This document shows, piece by piece, positions 25,691 through 36,012 of a stretch of DNA of 64,000 bases. Source of the DNA: Elephas maximus indicus (lineage: Eukaryota; Chordata; Mammalia; Proboscidea; Elephantidae); the NCBI RefSeq assembly GCF_024166365.1, contig NC_064846.1, positions 26,061,866 to 26,125,865 on the forward strand, written 5' to 3'. The stretch's first letter is position 1; the number at the start of each line of letters is the position of its first letter. The notes beneath the pieces were generated by a model. The model did no database searches and was not told the origin of the DNA. It saw only the letters and a list, made by a program, of their open reading frames with translations. The position numbers were made by a program, and so were the translations under genes.

Positions 25691-26430
25691 GTACAAGGCC
25701 ACACCACCTCACAGGCACTAGGCAGTTCAGGTTAGGTTGAGGGGGTCCCTGAAAGTTCATTTCCAAAGCCTAGCCCTGAAAAAAAGAACACCTAGGAAAT
25801 TCCAGGAACCTGACTTCTCAGAGGGGCTTTGAAGCCGCCAGGCATCCGCACTTATCCCCTTGGAGACACATGAGCCACCAGTGTGGCCGGGGGAAGGCCC
25901 TGATTTCTAGACGTTCTTGCTCCCCTGCACTTGCCAAAACTCAGTTGATGGAGAGAGGATAGGCCTCACCTAGGATACCAGAGGCCGCTAACGCAACTAA
26001 TCACAAATTGCAGATCAAAACCTGCACCAGCTGGCCCCAAATATGGTGTTTGGCTAGATACGGCTTCTGTGGACAGAAACACCACTTCTGTCCTGACACC
26101 ACCACTCTGGAATCCCTCTATCCCCTCAGCCCCAGCTTTATCCAAGAAGTTAGGTCAGAGTAAAGTGCCAGCCTTATCCAGAACTCCCTGGGGAAACAGT
26201 TCTAGACAAGTAAACTCCCTTTATGCAGTATTTCTAGTCCATAAATGTTAGGTTACCTGAATATTAGCAAATAGAGTGGCAGGCAGTTCTCCTGCCTAAA
26301 TACCACCTATCCCAAAACATGACTGCCTTCATTTGCTCACTTCTTATTCCTGCCCTTACATACTGCCGTTCATCGCAGGCAGCAGCATCATTTTTTTTTA
26401 AAGGTCCACAATTAATGACAAACACTAATC
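25691..26430. other. Non-coding stretch, nothing recognised
   Basis: Mixed sequence with no splice-bounded open frame and no repeat I can name. Confidence 0.5.
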
Positions 26431-26600
26431 TGAATTTTTAGTATTTTTTTATTAATAAGTAATATACATCCAGATTTGGAAACCACAATGGTTGCACAAC
26501 ATGGGGAATGTAATTCATGTCACTGCGTTGCACCCACAAAATGGTTGAAATGGCAAAGGTTTTGTTACATATATTTCACCACAAGGAAATTTAAAAATAT
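26431..26600 (+). repeat. L1-type 3' end fragment
   Basis: The pattern AATGTAATTCATGTCACTGC, ACAAAATGGTTGAAATGGC, then TTACATATATTTCACCACAA is typical of the 3' end of older L1M elements. Confidence 0.6.
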
Positions 26601-26654
26601 ACAGCCAGTACAGAAAAAAGGCAACCCATTAGTTCAAAACTTCTTTGAAGAGGT

Positions 26655-26811
26655 GAAACCCATTGCCGTCGAGTCGATTCCAACTCATAGTGACCCCGCA
26701 GGACAGAGTAGAACTGCCCCACAGAGTTTCCAAGAAGCACCTGGTGGATTCGAACTGCTGACCTTTTGGTTAACAGCTGTAGCACTTAACCACTACACCA
26801 CCAGGGTTTCC
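26655..26811 (-). repeat. AfroSINE, short form, with target-site duplication
   Basis: Reverse-strand short-form AfroSINE. The core CGAGTCGATTCCAACTCATA is followed directly by GAGTTTCCAAGAAGCACC, lacking the middle segment of the long form. The 10 bp direct repeat TTGAAGAGGT flanks it at 26645-26654 and 26812-26821, so insertion by target-primed reverse transcription is clear. Confidence 0.95.
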
Positions 26812-27525
26812 TTGAAGAGGTTAGGTCATTTTTTATCATCCCCCAAATACTTTTCTAAATTCTAAACTGGGCAAAAGTAACCAAAATTTTAACTAATGTT
26901 CATCACAGAGAGTATACTGGTTTTGGATTAAATACGCAATTACAACATCTATACCTTTGTGTGATAAGTGTATACTTTAGAGGTAACATAATTAACACGG
27001 ATCATTCGGTTTTGCCTTTTTATACGACCTGGCACATGATTTGAGTATTTTTACTGATTGATGTTGCAACCACTTTTTCCTGACATAGTATTGACCATAA
27101 TTTATAGAACACCAAATGCTGATCGCAAATATAATTGTTGCTTGTTTCCTACTGAAAACTATGACCTGCTTTTATCATCTATTCTCTGATGCAGTTTCCA
27201 ATAACACTTGCAAAAATCAGGAAGAACTCCAGGTTAAATCCTTCGTAGTGCAAATAATCACACCCCAAATTACATCTTCGGAGTTTACATTTTCAGATCA
27301 ATTATAAGACACCCGGAAATGGTGGACTTTGTTCCTTGGTCACAACAGCACAGCGTGGAACGCTGTACAGTTCACTGGCATACCATTTAGACAATGAGCA
27401 GGTTATTCCTTTCAGAGGGAGCTTCAATCATGTTTACAGAAGGGAGTCCAGATAAGGATTCTTTCCCGTTTAGGATTCAATGAGTCCATAAACTGCCAAG
27501 TTTGGTACATGCCCCAATAGGCTTC

Positions 27526-27681
27526 TTGTTGTTTGTTTCCATGGAGTCAATTCCAACTCATGGCGACCCATATGTTACAGAGCAGAACTGCTCCATAGAC
27601 TGCGGTACCACTGAGTAGGTTTGAACTGCCAACTTTTAGGTTAGCAGCCAAGCTCAAACCATTTGCACCACTTAGGGACCT
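27526..27681 (-). repeat. AfroSINE, diverged
   Basis: Reverse-strand copy with GGAGTCAATTCCAACTCATG and a tRNA-head remnant GGTTAGCAGCCAAGC. Its head-side part (27629 onward) is the start of a 111 bp segment that is repeated exactly at 28959-29069. Confidence 0.9.
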
Positions 27682-27731
27682 TTCCCAAAAGGCTAAAGGA
27701 AGCAAAAGGAGACAGACTTATGTGTTAATTA

Positions 27732-27900
27732 CCAAAACCAAACCAAACCCAGTGCCGTCAAGTCGATCCCGACTCATAGCGACCCTATAGGACAGAGTAG
27801 AACTGCCCCGTAGAGTTTCCAAGGAGCGCCTGGCGGATTTGAACTGTCGACCCTTGGGTTAGCAGCCGTAGCACTTAACCACTACGCCACCAGGGTTTCC
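27732..27900 (-). repeat. AfroSINE, short form, with 12 bp target-site duplication
   Basis: Near-consensus short-form copy. ATGTGTTAATTA is present on both sides at 27720-27731 and 27901-27912. Its first bases (CCAAAACC) are included in the downstream 111 bp duplicate, which orders the events: this SINE inserted before the copying. Confidence 0.95.
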
Positions 27901-28719
27901 ATGTGTTAATTAGGCCACATCAAATACTGATACACAAGCACTAAAAAAAGCATTCTTAATAAGCATTTCAATGCAGCTGTTCAGCTGGGAATTTGTCCAC
28001 CAGTGGATTCCAACTGTCCTCTGTGAAGTGAAACTCTCCCCCCACCCCATGAAGGGAACAAGTAAACATTCCCTGTTCCCAAAGGTTCACGAAAACCAGT
28101 GGCTAGTTGGTTGTTTCAGACCAGGCCACCCTCTCAGATCTCTGACTGCAGGGACTACAGTCGGCTGATGGCCCCAGCTGCTTAGCTCAAACATCCAGCT
28201 CCGCTGAAACCGACCACTGCATTTGCACCCAGGCCACACTTCCCCAGACTGCTCCCAGCCAGTGACTGAGTGTGGCAGAGGTACTAAAGCAGGCCATTCC
28301 TGGAAGACACAGGACTCCCCAAACAGGCAACTTTGGGTCAGGGATGCCGGCAGGAGGACCCCCAGGCTCATGCAGGACAGCAAGGAGTAAGCCTACCACT
28401 GTTCCATAGGTGTTGAAAGTAGACAGACTGGGTTAGAGCAAAGACAGCTTATTACTGACAACCCAACAACCAGCAGAAGCATCAGTGTAGTTTTGCCAGT
28501 TCCCCTGTCCCCAAGCCCCCCAGGACAATGTGACAGGTTCAGATGGATACCCCACATACAGGGGGTTGCACTGCAGCTGAGAAGCCCAGGGTCTAGCACT
28601 TACTGAGCAATAAGCCAACCAACCAGCCCCTTCCCCTGAGAAGCAGGCAGTTGGACAGTAGTCATACTGGGGTCACCTTGGCCCTACTTAGCTGTTCATG
28701 TGACTAGTTACAGAAATGG

Positions 28720-29140
28720 TTCCCTAGCGGGAGATGAATGAGCCTTCCGGTTTAAGACACTCCCCAAGAACACGCAGGGGTGCTCGAGGCCCCCGGTGGA
28801 CTGCCTGTCCCACACACACCCATTTGCTTTGCAAAAACATTCTGAGAAAAGCACAGCAATCTGACTTCTGCCCATCCTTCCTTCCTACCCTCTCTCCTCC
28901 ACAGAGGTCACAGCTGCATCAAGTCTGACGGCTCTCCCAGCCTCCTCTGGCTCCCTCTCCAACTTTTAGGTTAGCAGCCAAGCTCAAACCATTTGCACCA
29001 CTTAGGGACCTTTCCCAAAAGGCTAAAGGAAGCAAAAGGAGACAGACTTATGTGTTAATTACCAAAACCTCTTGGGTATTTTCCCTTAAAAAGCTCTTGC
29101 ATGTCTAATCCCATATCTTGGCACCTGCTCCTCAGATACC
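28720..29140 (+). mobile_element. Degraded LTR-like sequence, interrupted by a 111 bp patch
   Basis: Contains CTCCTCCACAGAGGTCAC, GACGGCTCTCCCAGCC, and after the patch GCTCTTGCATGTCTAATCCC and TTGGCACCTGCTCCTCAG. The same order of motifs appears at 34325-34472 without the patch. The motifs resemble the R-U5 end of a retroviral LTR. No intact coding region lies nearby. Confidence 0.55.
28959..29069 (+). repeat. 111 bp exact copy of 27629-27739
   Basis: All 111 bases match the sequence 1,330 bp upstream. The copied segment begins inside one AfroSINE, crosses about 60 bp of ordinary sequence, and ends eight bases inside a second AfroSINE. It has no poly(A) tail. Both junctions have only a 2 bp CC in common. 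Confidence 0.95.
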
Positions 29141-29997
29141 AAGGGGTACCAGGGGTGGTCTGAGAAAACAGGAGACAGGAAGACAGGGCTCTGGGCCTGT
29201 CTCACCCATTGCCTGGTGGACAGAACGGGTACCATCCTGTAGGGTATGTGGGGCACGGAGAGCCCCAGGCCCAGGGTGGCAGTCCAGCTGCTAAAGATTT
29301 CTCTGCTGATGACCTGAGAAAACAGAGAATGCACTGGCAGGCACACTGATTCAGACTTGACAAATACAGGAGGAACAAGGCTTACAAACCTGAGGGAGAC
29401 AGCTGGACACCATGGACTTGTATTGATATCCTGCAGAGGATAACGAGACAGTTAACACATGGTTAAAGACTACATGAGAGCCAGAGGGCTTCTGCAGCAG
29501 CTGACAGAGGCCCTCTTCTGCACGGGGTGGAGGGGGAGGGACGGACGACACAGCTGACCAACATTAGATGCTCCCCACTGAATACATCACAGGTCCGCTC
29601 TTTGAAGTCAGGGCCTTGGCTGGGAACACCTGGACCCTGAAACATGGAATAGGGACATCTGGATGGACACCCCTGAGAGTATTGGCTCTGCAGACACTCC
29701 TGCCCAACATTCAATTTGCAGAGGTGGCCCACTCTGCCTTAGTTAAGAGCGAGCACTTCCCCTGTGCCAGAAGATTCTGCAGAGGCCACTCCCAGACAAG
29801 GCAGCCAGTGCCCCTGAAGGAACTGTCTCGAGCTCCTCTCCTGATTACTAAGCTGATAAAAAAAAAAAAAAAAAAAAGCTGATAACCAGGGCTAAAACCA
29901 AAGGCACCAAAGAGTGGCAGGAATTAGCTGGCATGTACAGGCAGGAGTCAATGGAGAGCCCCGGGTTTGGATTTCAAGGGTGCTAGATGAAGAGGAA
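29141..29997. other. Non-coding, possibly retroviral-derived, no gene seen
   Basis: No intact open frame of significance. A poly-A run lies at 29858-29876. The position after an LTR-like piece suggests degraded retroviral sequence, but no motif confirms this. Confidence 0.35.
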
Positions 29998-30123
29998 GAA
30001 ACCCTGCTGGCACAGTCGTTAAGCGCTTGACTGCGAACCTAAAGGTTGGCAGTTTGAATCCACCAGCTGCTCCACAGGAGAAAGAAGTGGCAGTGTTTCC
30101 ACCAAGATTACATACAGCTTTCA
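29998..30123 (+). repeat. AfroSINE 5' half, split by an insertion
   Basis: Contains the head CTGGCACAGTCGTTAAGCGC and B-box-like GGCAGTTTGAATCC, and continues to about CCAAGATTACA. The missing 3' half resumes at 31562 after 1.44 kb of other sequence. Confidence 0.85.
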
Positions 30124-31561
30124 CCTGGAGCAAAGGAGAATGAAGAACACCAAAGACACAAGGTAATTACGAACCCAAGAGACAGAAAGGGCCACATACA
30201 TCAGAGACTACATCAGCCTGAGACCAGAAGAACTAGACAGTGCCTGACTACCATCGATGACTGCCCTGACAGGGAACATAACAGAGAATCCCTGATGGCA
30301 CAGGAGAACAGTAGGATGCAGACCTCAAATTCTCATAAAAAGACCAGACTTAATGGTCTGAGACTGGAGGGACCCCAGAGGTCATGGCCCCCAGACCCTC
30401 TGTTACCCCAAGACTGGAACCATTCCTGAAGCCAACTCTTCAGACAGGGATTGGTCTGGACTGTAAGACAAAATGATACTGGTGAGGAGTGAGGTTTTGG
30501 CTCAAGTAGACACGTGAGACTATGTGGGCAGCTCCTGTCTGGAGGGGAGATGAGACGGCAGAGGGGAACAGGAGCTGGCTGAATGGACAGGAGAAATACA
30601 GAATGGAGAGGAGGAGTGTGCTGTCACATTAGGGGGAGAGCAGCTAGAAGTACACAGCAAGGTGTGTGTAAGTTTTTGTAGGAGAGTCTGACTTGTACAC
30701 TTTCACTTAAAGCACAATAAAAATTAAAAATAAAATTTAAAGCTTCCTAACAGCATTGCAGGTGGTGTAGTAGTTAAGTGCTACGGCTGCTAACCAAAGG
30801 GTCAGCAGTTCAAATCCACCAGGCACTCCTTGAAACTCTATGGGGCAGTTCTACTCTGTCCTATAGGGTCACTATGCATCAGAATTGACTACACGGCAAC
30901 AGGGTTTTGTCGGATTTTTAATAACATTGGGAGAAGACTTAATTGTCCTGATGTGGAACCTGCACAGAAACCAAGAGGCAGGTGTTTGAACAGAACAAGG
31001 GGATACTGCATGATTTAAATCAGAACGTGATCAGGGCTATATCCTTTCATGGTACTTATTCAATCTGAATGCTGAGCAAATAATCCCAGAACCCAGACTA
31101 TATGAAGAACACACAGCATCAAGATTGGAGGAAGACTCGTTAATAACCTGCGATACGCAGATGACACAACCTTGCTTGCTGAAAGTGAAGAGGACTTGAA
31201 GTACTTAACTGATGAAGATCAAAGACCAGAGCCTTCGGTATGGATTATACCTCAACATAAAGAAAACAAAAATCCTCACAACTGGACCAATAAGCAACAT
31301 CATGATAATAAGCAGAGGGAAGACTGAAGTTGTCAAGGATTTCATTTTACTTGGATCCACAATCAACGTCCAACGGAAGCAGCGGTCAAGAAATCAAAAG
31401 ACATATTGCACTGACTGCAAAAGACCTCTTTAAAGTGTTAAAAAGAAAAGATGTCACTTTAAGCAGCTAGGAGTATACAGCAAGGTGTATATAAGGTTTT
31501 GTGAAACTGACTTGATTTGTAAACTTTCATTTAAAGCACAATAAAAATTTAAAAAAAAAAT
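30124..31561 (+). mobile_element. Composite RTE-clade LINE-derived insertion inside an AfroSINE
   Basis: The segment 30124-30735 ends in AAAGCACAATAAAAATT. After an internal AfroSINE (30761-30913), 30914-31440 carries degenerate RTE reverse-transcriptase sequence; the catalytic-site-like YADDTTL is encoded near 31153-31173. From about 31462 a second copy of the tail follows (AGGAGTATACAGCAAGGTGT ... AAGCACAATAAAAATTT) and an A-rich end. The perfect 11 bp repeat TACAGCTTTCA at 30113-30123 and 31562-31572 flanks it, although part of the left copy could belong to the element. The frame is broken and partial, so no functional protein is expected. Confidence 0.75.
30761..30913 (+). repeat. AfroSINE, short form, nested in the RTE-derived sequence
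   Basis: Forward copy with GTAGTTAAGTGCTACGGCTG and ACTCTGTCCTATAGGGTCAC. The flanks CCTAACAGCATTG and TAATAACATTG are similar and may be a diverged target-site duplication. Confidence 0.9.
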
Positions 31562-31657
31562 TACAGCTTTCAAAACCCTATGGGACAGATCTACTCTGTC
31601 CTATAGGGTCGCTATCAGTCAGGATCAACTTACATGGCAACAGGTTTGGGTTTTTTT
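31562..31657 (+). repeat. AfroSINE 3' half, partner of 29998-30123
   Basis: Starts within the SINE body (ATTACAGCTTTCAAAACCC) and runs through TCTGTCCTATAGGGTCGC to the tail, exactly where the 5' half at 29998 stops. Confidence 0.85.
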
Positions 31658-31669
31658 AGCTAGAGAGGA

Positions 31670-31860
31670 AGGAGCTCCGGTGGCACAATGGCTAAGCGCT
31701 CAGCTGCTAACCAAAGGTCGGCAGTTTGAACCCACCAGCCACTCCACATGGGAGAAAGATGTGGCAGTCTGCTTCTGGAAAGATGACAGCCTTGGAAACC
31801 CTATGGGGCTGCTCTACGCTGGGGTTGCTATGAATCGGAATCTACTAGATGGCACACAGC
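31670..31860 (+). repeat. AfroSINE, long form
   Basis: Near full-length forward copy: GGAGCTCCGGTGGCACAATG, GGCAGTTTGAACCCACC, AGAAAGATGTGGCAGTCTGC and GGAAACCCTATGGGGC. Confidence 0.9.
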
Positions 31861-32372
31861 ATATCAAGAGGTCCAAAATACAAGGCTGGATAGAAAAACA
31901 AGGATTCATAGACCTGGGGACCAGTTCCTTAGGACACAGGATTTAACCCCCTGGCCTGACTGAAGAGGAGAGCACCTCTGAACCTCTCGGTGATACCAGG
32001 GCCCCCTGCACCGGTGCATTCCTCATGGCCTTGGTAAATGGGGTGTCCTCTAGGCCTCCTGTGGAACACTAGCCTCCGGTGGGGTTTTGGGCCCCACATA
32101 CTATGTCCATGCCAGCACGCTCACTTCCCTCAGCTTCTTCATTTTCCCGGTCCCCAAGTGTGACTGGAATTGATACACTTGGTCATTGGAGTAACCCCCA
32201 CGTGGGCCCTTGGCCTGTAGGGTAAGAGCTATCACAGTGAGGAAGGCCGAGGGGAAACCTCTGAAACTGCCCCACCCCCCATGGACAAGACAGTAAATCG
32301 TGATGGTTAGTTTTGTGTTGACTTGGCTAGGCAATAACCAGTGACCAGCTGCCATGGAGTCTACTCTGACTG

Positions 32373-32530
32373 GTGAAAACAGTAAACACAACTGGCTGCT
32401 GACCAAAAGATGGGAGATTCCAGTCTGCCCAGAGGTGCCTCAGAAGAAAGGCGTGGCAATCTGCTTCCCCAAAATCAGCCACTGAAAACGCTATGGAGCA
32501 CAGTTCTGCTCTGACATACACAGCATCGCT
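32373..32530 (+). repeat. AfroSINE, long form, diverged
   Basis: Forward copy with GGCTGCTGACCAAAAG, GAAAGGCGTGGCAATCTGC and CTATGGAGCACAGTTCTGC. It sits in the LTR. Confidence 0.8.
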
Positions 32531-32837
32531 ATGGTTAGGCTACAGTACCCACTTACTCAACCACACGCTAATCTAGATGTTGTTGCTCTGCATGTATTTT
32601 GTAGACGTGGTTAACATCTACAGTCACTGACTTTAAATAAAGGAGATTATCCTCGATAATCTGGGTGAGCCTCATCCAATCACTGAGGGCCAAAAGTGCA
32701 AAACTACGGCTTCCCCGAGGAAGAAATTCACCTGTCAACTGCACCCTCAGCTCCTGTCCAGTTGCCAGCCTGCCCTAAATTTTAAACTTGCCTAGCAAGA
32801 CTTCACAATTGCATAAGCCAATTCCTTGAAATAAATC

Positions 32838-32968
32838 TTGGCTGCTAACCAAAAGGTTGGCAGTTCAAATCTACCAGGCGCTCCTTGGAAACCCTACAGG
32901 GCAGTTCTACTCTGTGCTATAGGGTCGCTGTAAGTTGAAACCGACTCGATGGCACCCAACAACAACAT
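32838..32968 (+). repeat. AfroSINE, short form
   Basis: Forward copy with GGCTGCTAACCAAAAGGTTG, CCAGGCGCTCCTTGGAAACC, ATAGGGTCGCTG, and the tail GACTCGATGGCACCCAACAA, an RTE-like 3' end. A short (CA)n follows at about 32969-33000. Confidence 0.9.
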
Positions 32969-33054
32969 ACACATACACGCACGCACACACACACACACCC
33001 CTTCTACTGGCTGTTCCTCTGGTAGAACCCTGATAAATAAATCAAAGACGATAC

Positions 33055-33520
33055 TACATCCCAGGGGGGATGGAGAAGATTAATGCCATTATTAAAGACC
33101 TACAGGATGCATGCAAAACCTGGACAATGAATACAAAAGCCCAAAGAAGAACTGATGCCTTCGAATTATGGTGTTCGTGAAGAATACTGAGTATACCATG
33201 GACTGCCAGAACAAACAAATCTGTCTTGGAAGAAATACAGCCAGAATGCTTCTTAGAAGCAATGGCGAGACTTCATCTCATGTACTTTGGACATGTTATC
33301 AGGAGGGACCTATCCCTGGAGAAGGACATCATGTTTGGTAAAGGAGTGGGTCAGAGAAAAAGAGGAAGACCTTTAAGGAGATGGGCTGACACAGTGGGTG
33401 CAACAATGGGCTCAAGCTTAACGAATGTGAGGATGGTGCAGGACCGGCAGCATTTCATTCTGTTGTGCACTGGGTCTCTGAGTCAGAACCAACTCAACGA
33501 ATCCTGATAACAGGATGCAG
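33055..33520 (+). mobile_element. RTE-clade LINE, 3' ORF fragment
   Basis: Encodes the C-terminal region found after the reverse transcriptase in RTE elements: motifs like YFGHVIRRD and RKRGRPLRRWAD in the frame at 33226-33507. It ends GAGTCAGAACCAACTCAACG, the same tail type as the AfroSINEs. This shared tail fits the accepted view that AfroSINEs use RTE machinery. Internal stops and truncation make it non-functional. Confidence 0.8.
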
Positions 33521-34470
33521 GGGTGGCGGCCCCTATCACATCTCTGTATCTATGGCCATATGGGGGGTTCCTGTAAAACCAGCTCAAGGAGGAAAATGCC
33601 CAAGCTTGGTTTACAGATGGGTCAGCTCTGCATATGGCCACACACTAAGATGGCTGGTATCTGCATTAGTCACATTCAGGGCGGAGAGGGCAACTCTGTC
33701 CAGTGGATGAAGCTGCAAGTGGTGCATTTGACCATCTACTTGGTGTGGAAAAAGCAGTCTGAAGTAAGGACATTTATTTAATATATATTTGTTGCACGCC
33801 AGCAAGTCGATTCCGACTCATAGTGACCGTATAGGACAGAGCAGAACTGCCCCCAAGGGTTTCTCCCATGATATATACATATATATATTCACTCACATTT
33901 CTGGGACTGAGCCAATGGTCTGGCCATCTAGTTGGGAGTCTGGAAGGAAAAGGACTGGAGTGTCAGAGATAAGGAGGCCTGGTGTACAGGCATGTGGATG
34001 GGCATATGGGAGTAGGCAGTGTGTGATTTTAGGATCACATGTCAACACCCACCAGAGAACACCTACCATGGAACAGGCACTGAATGGCCATGCAAATAAA
34101 ACGCCGCAGCCAGGTGATGTAGGCCTTCTCCACTGGCTACCACGAAACTGGTACAACAGGTAGTGAGCAGAGTGGCTACAGTGGCTGAGACGGACGCCCA
34201 CCAACAGGAACCCGTGCTTACCAAGGCTGATCTAGCGGGACTCGTCTGGCAGGCAACTGTGTATGATCTTGCTGCAACGTTCTCAGAATGGCACCACAGT
34301 CCAAGACTTTGCCTACCCACTCTTCATTCCTTCCCTCTCCCCTCCACAGAGGTTAGACCTGCAGACAGCCTGACAGCTCTCCCTGCCTCCTCCAGACTCC
34401 TCCCCATTTTCCTTCATAAGTGTTTTCCACAATATATTCTTGCGCATCTAATCTAAGACCCAAACTAACA
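33521..34470 (+). mobile_element. Degraded endogenous retrovirus: RNase H to integrase part of pol, then LTR-like end
   Basis: An RNase H motif WFTDGSA is encoded at 33607-33627, followed by an in-frame stop, and the similarity continues in another frame. Farther on are retroviral-like remnants including HVNTHQRT (near 34038) and a short LTKADLA-like segment (near 34216), typical of the start of integrase in class I type elements. The copy is broken by stops, frameshifts and an AfroSINE fragment near 33795. From about 34325 it runs into LTR-like sequence ending ACCCAAACTAACACA at about 34470. Old, non-functional remnant; family assignment is from motif memory. Confidence 0.65.
33795..33868 (-). 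repeat. AfroSINE tail fragment
   Basis: Reverse-strand fragment with AAGTCGATTCCGACTCATAG and AGGACAGAGCAGAACTGCC; it inserts into the retroviral remnant. Confidence 0.85.
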
Positions 34471-34779
34471 CATAAGATCATTGAACTTGGTGCTCACCAG
34501 TAAGGGTCTGATCCTCAGTTTTGCACGGTCAGAAATTCAATCTTCATTTCATCCTGGGTATTAAGGGCCCGCGAACTATCTTCTACCAAGCTCATAAGGG
34601 ACTGATAAAATAGAAGAAGATTCTCAAATGAGAAACAAATGCCAAGCAGACCAGAAAGATACGCAATGGAGCGGCAAAGTGTTCCTATCCCAGCAAGAAC
34701 AGCTTACTTGAAAAGCAGACTAAACCCAGAAGGTAGCCTGGTCCATCTGGAACCTAAGAAGGGAGCTGGCTAGGCAAAA

Positions 34780-35225
34780 GGCAGAAACCACCCAAATGTC
34801 CCTCAACTGAGGCATGGATAGACTGTGACAGAAACATCGACTAGAATGCTACACATGCAGAAAAGAAATACTGATACATGCTACCACATGGATGAGCCTT
34901 GAAAGCATCTCGCTAAGTGACAGAAGCCGGACACAAAGACTACATATCGTAATTCCACTTGACTGAAATGTCCCGAATAGGCCAATCTCTACAGACAGCA
35001 AGGAGATCAGTGGCTGATCAGGGTTGGAGGGGATGTGTGTGGAGGGGGGTAAAAACTAAAGTGTGCAGGGTTTCCTCTGGAGGTGATGAGAATAAGTCTA
35101 AAATTAGCTGTGGTGATGGTTGTACACATCTGTGAATATACTCAAAACCATTTAATTGTACACGTTAAATGTGTAAATTATATGCCAAGTGATTTATACC
35201 TCTGTATAGCTGAAAAAATATACAT
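34780..35225 (+). repeat. L1-type LINE 3' end
   Basis: Contains CACCCAAATGTCCCTCAAC, CACATGGATGAGCCTTG, GTGGTGATGGTTGTACAC and CCATTTAATTGTACACG, the usual order at the end of ORF2 and the 3' UTR of older mammalian L1s. Confidence 0.8.
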
Positions 35226-35369
35226 TTCTATTTCTATATCTAAAGCACAGAATAAGCCAAAAAGTAAGAAAACAACTCCACTTAAAATAGCATCAAAAAG
35301 TATAAAGCACTCAGGGATAAATTTAACCCCAAAGTACCAGACTCACACTGAAAACTATAAAATACTATT

Positions 35370-36012
35370 TTAAAAAATGGAGGGTATATACATACAATGG
35401 AGTACTTATTATTCAGCCATAGGGAGAGATGAAGTCTCGTCTACCAATAAACAGAGATGAAATTCTGAAAATGCATGAACCTCGAACACATCATGCTGAG
35501 TGAAAGAACCAAATACCAAACCCACTGCCCTCAAGTCGATTCCGATCCATAGCAACCCTATATGACAGAGCAGAACTACCCCCATAACGTTTCCAAGGCT
35601 GGATCTTTACGGAAGCAGAGTGCCACAGCTTTCTCCCGTGGAGTGGCTGGGGGGTCCGATCAGTGAGCGGCTGAGCACTAAACCACTAGAGCTCCTTTGG
35701 GTGAAACAAAGAAGCCAAACACAAAAGACTGCGCACTGTGTGATGCCACTTACATGAGATAGCCAGAACCCGGAAATCCACAGAGGCAGAAAGCAGACTG
35801 CTGGTTACCAACAGCTGAGGGAGGGAGCAACGGGGAGTGACTGCTTAATGAGCCGCTTCCTTTTTTGGTGATGAAAAGGTTTTGAACTAGATAGAGGTGG
35901 TAGCTGCACAAGTCTGTGACTGTCCAAATACCGCTGCGGTATTTGCTTTAAAGTATCAGTTTTATATTAAGTAAATTTCCCCTCAGTAAAAACAAATAAA
36001 TAAATAAATAAA
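35370..36012 (+). repeat. L1-type LINE 3' end, interrupted by an AfroSINE
   Basis: Starts ATACAATGGAGTACTTATTA, continues with GCATGAACCTCGAACACATC and GAGTGAAAGAACC, is broken by an AfroSINE, and resumes with GTGATGCCACTTACATGAG and CTGGTTACCAACAGCTG. It ends in (TAAA)n at about 35993-36012. Confidence 0.8.
35512..35698 (-). repeat. AfroSINE, long form
   Basis: Reverse-strand copy: CAAGTCGATTCCGATCCATA, TTCCAAGGCTGGATCTTTAC and AAACCACTAGAGCTCC. It splits the L1 fragment around it. Confidence 0.9.

Larger units (their letters stand above)
32300..33040 (+). mobile_element. ERVL/MLT2-like LTR with two AfroSINE insertions
   Basis: Starts near GATGGTTAGTTTTGTGTTGA and CTTGGCTAGGC, and ends near GGCTGTTCCTCTGGTAGAACCCTGATAAATA, which are hallmark ends of this LTR type (second motif read in two parts). 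AfroSINE copies interrupt it at about 32373-32530 and 32838-32968. The LTR at 57252 has the same start and end motifs. Confidence 0.65.

Noticed and set aside
31212-31433. A 73-codon frame as a host gene
   Set aside because: It carries the region after the YADDTTL reverse-transcriptase motif of an RTE LINE and is truncated.
33226-33507. A 93-codon frame as a host gene
   Set aside because: It matches the C-terminal region of RTE LINE proteins and lies in a degraded copy.
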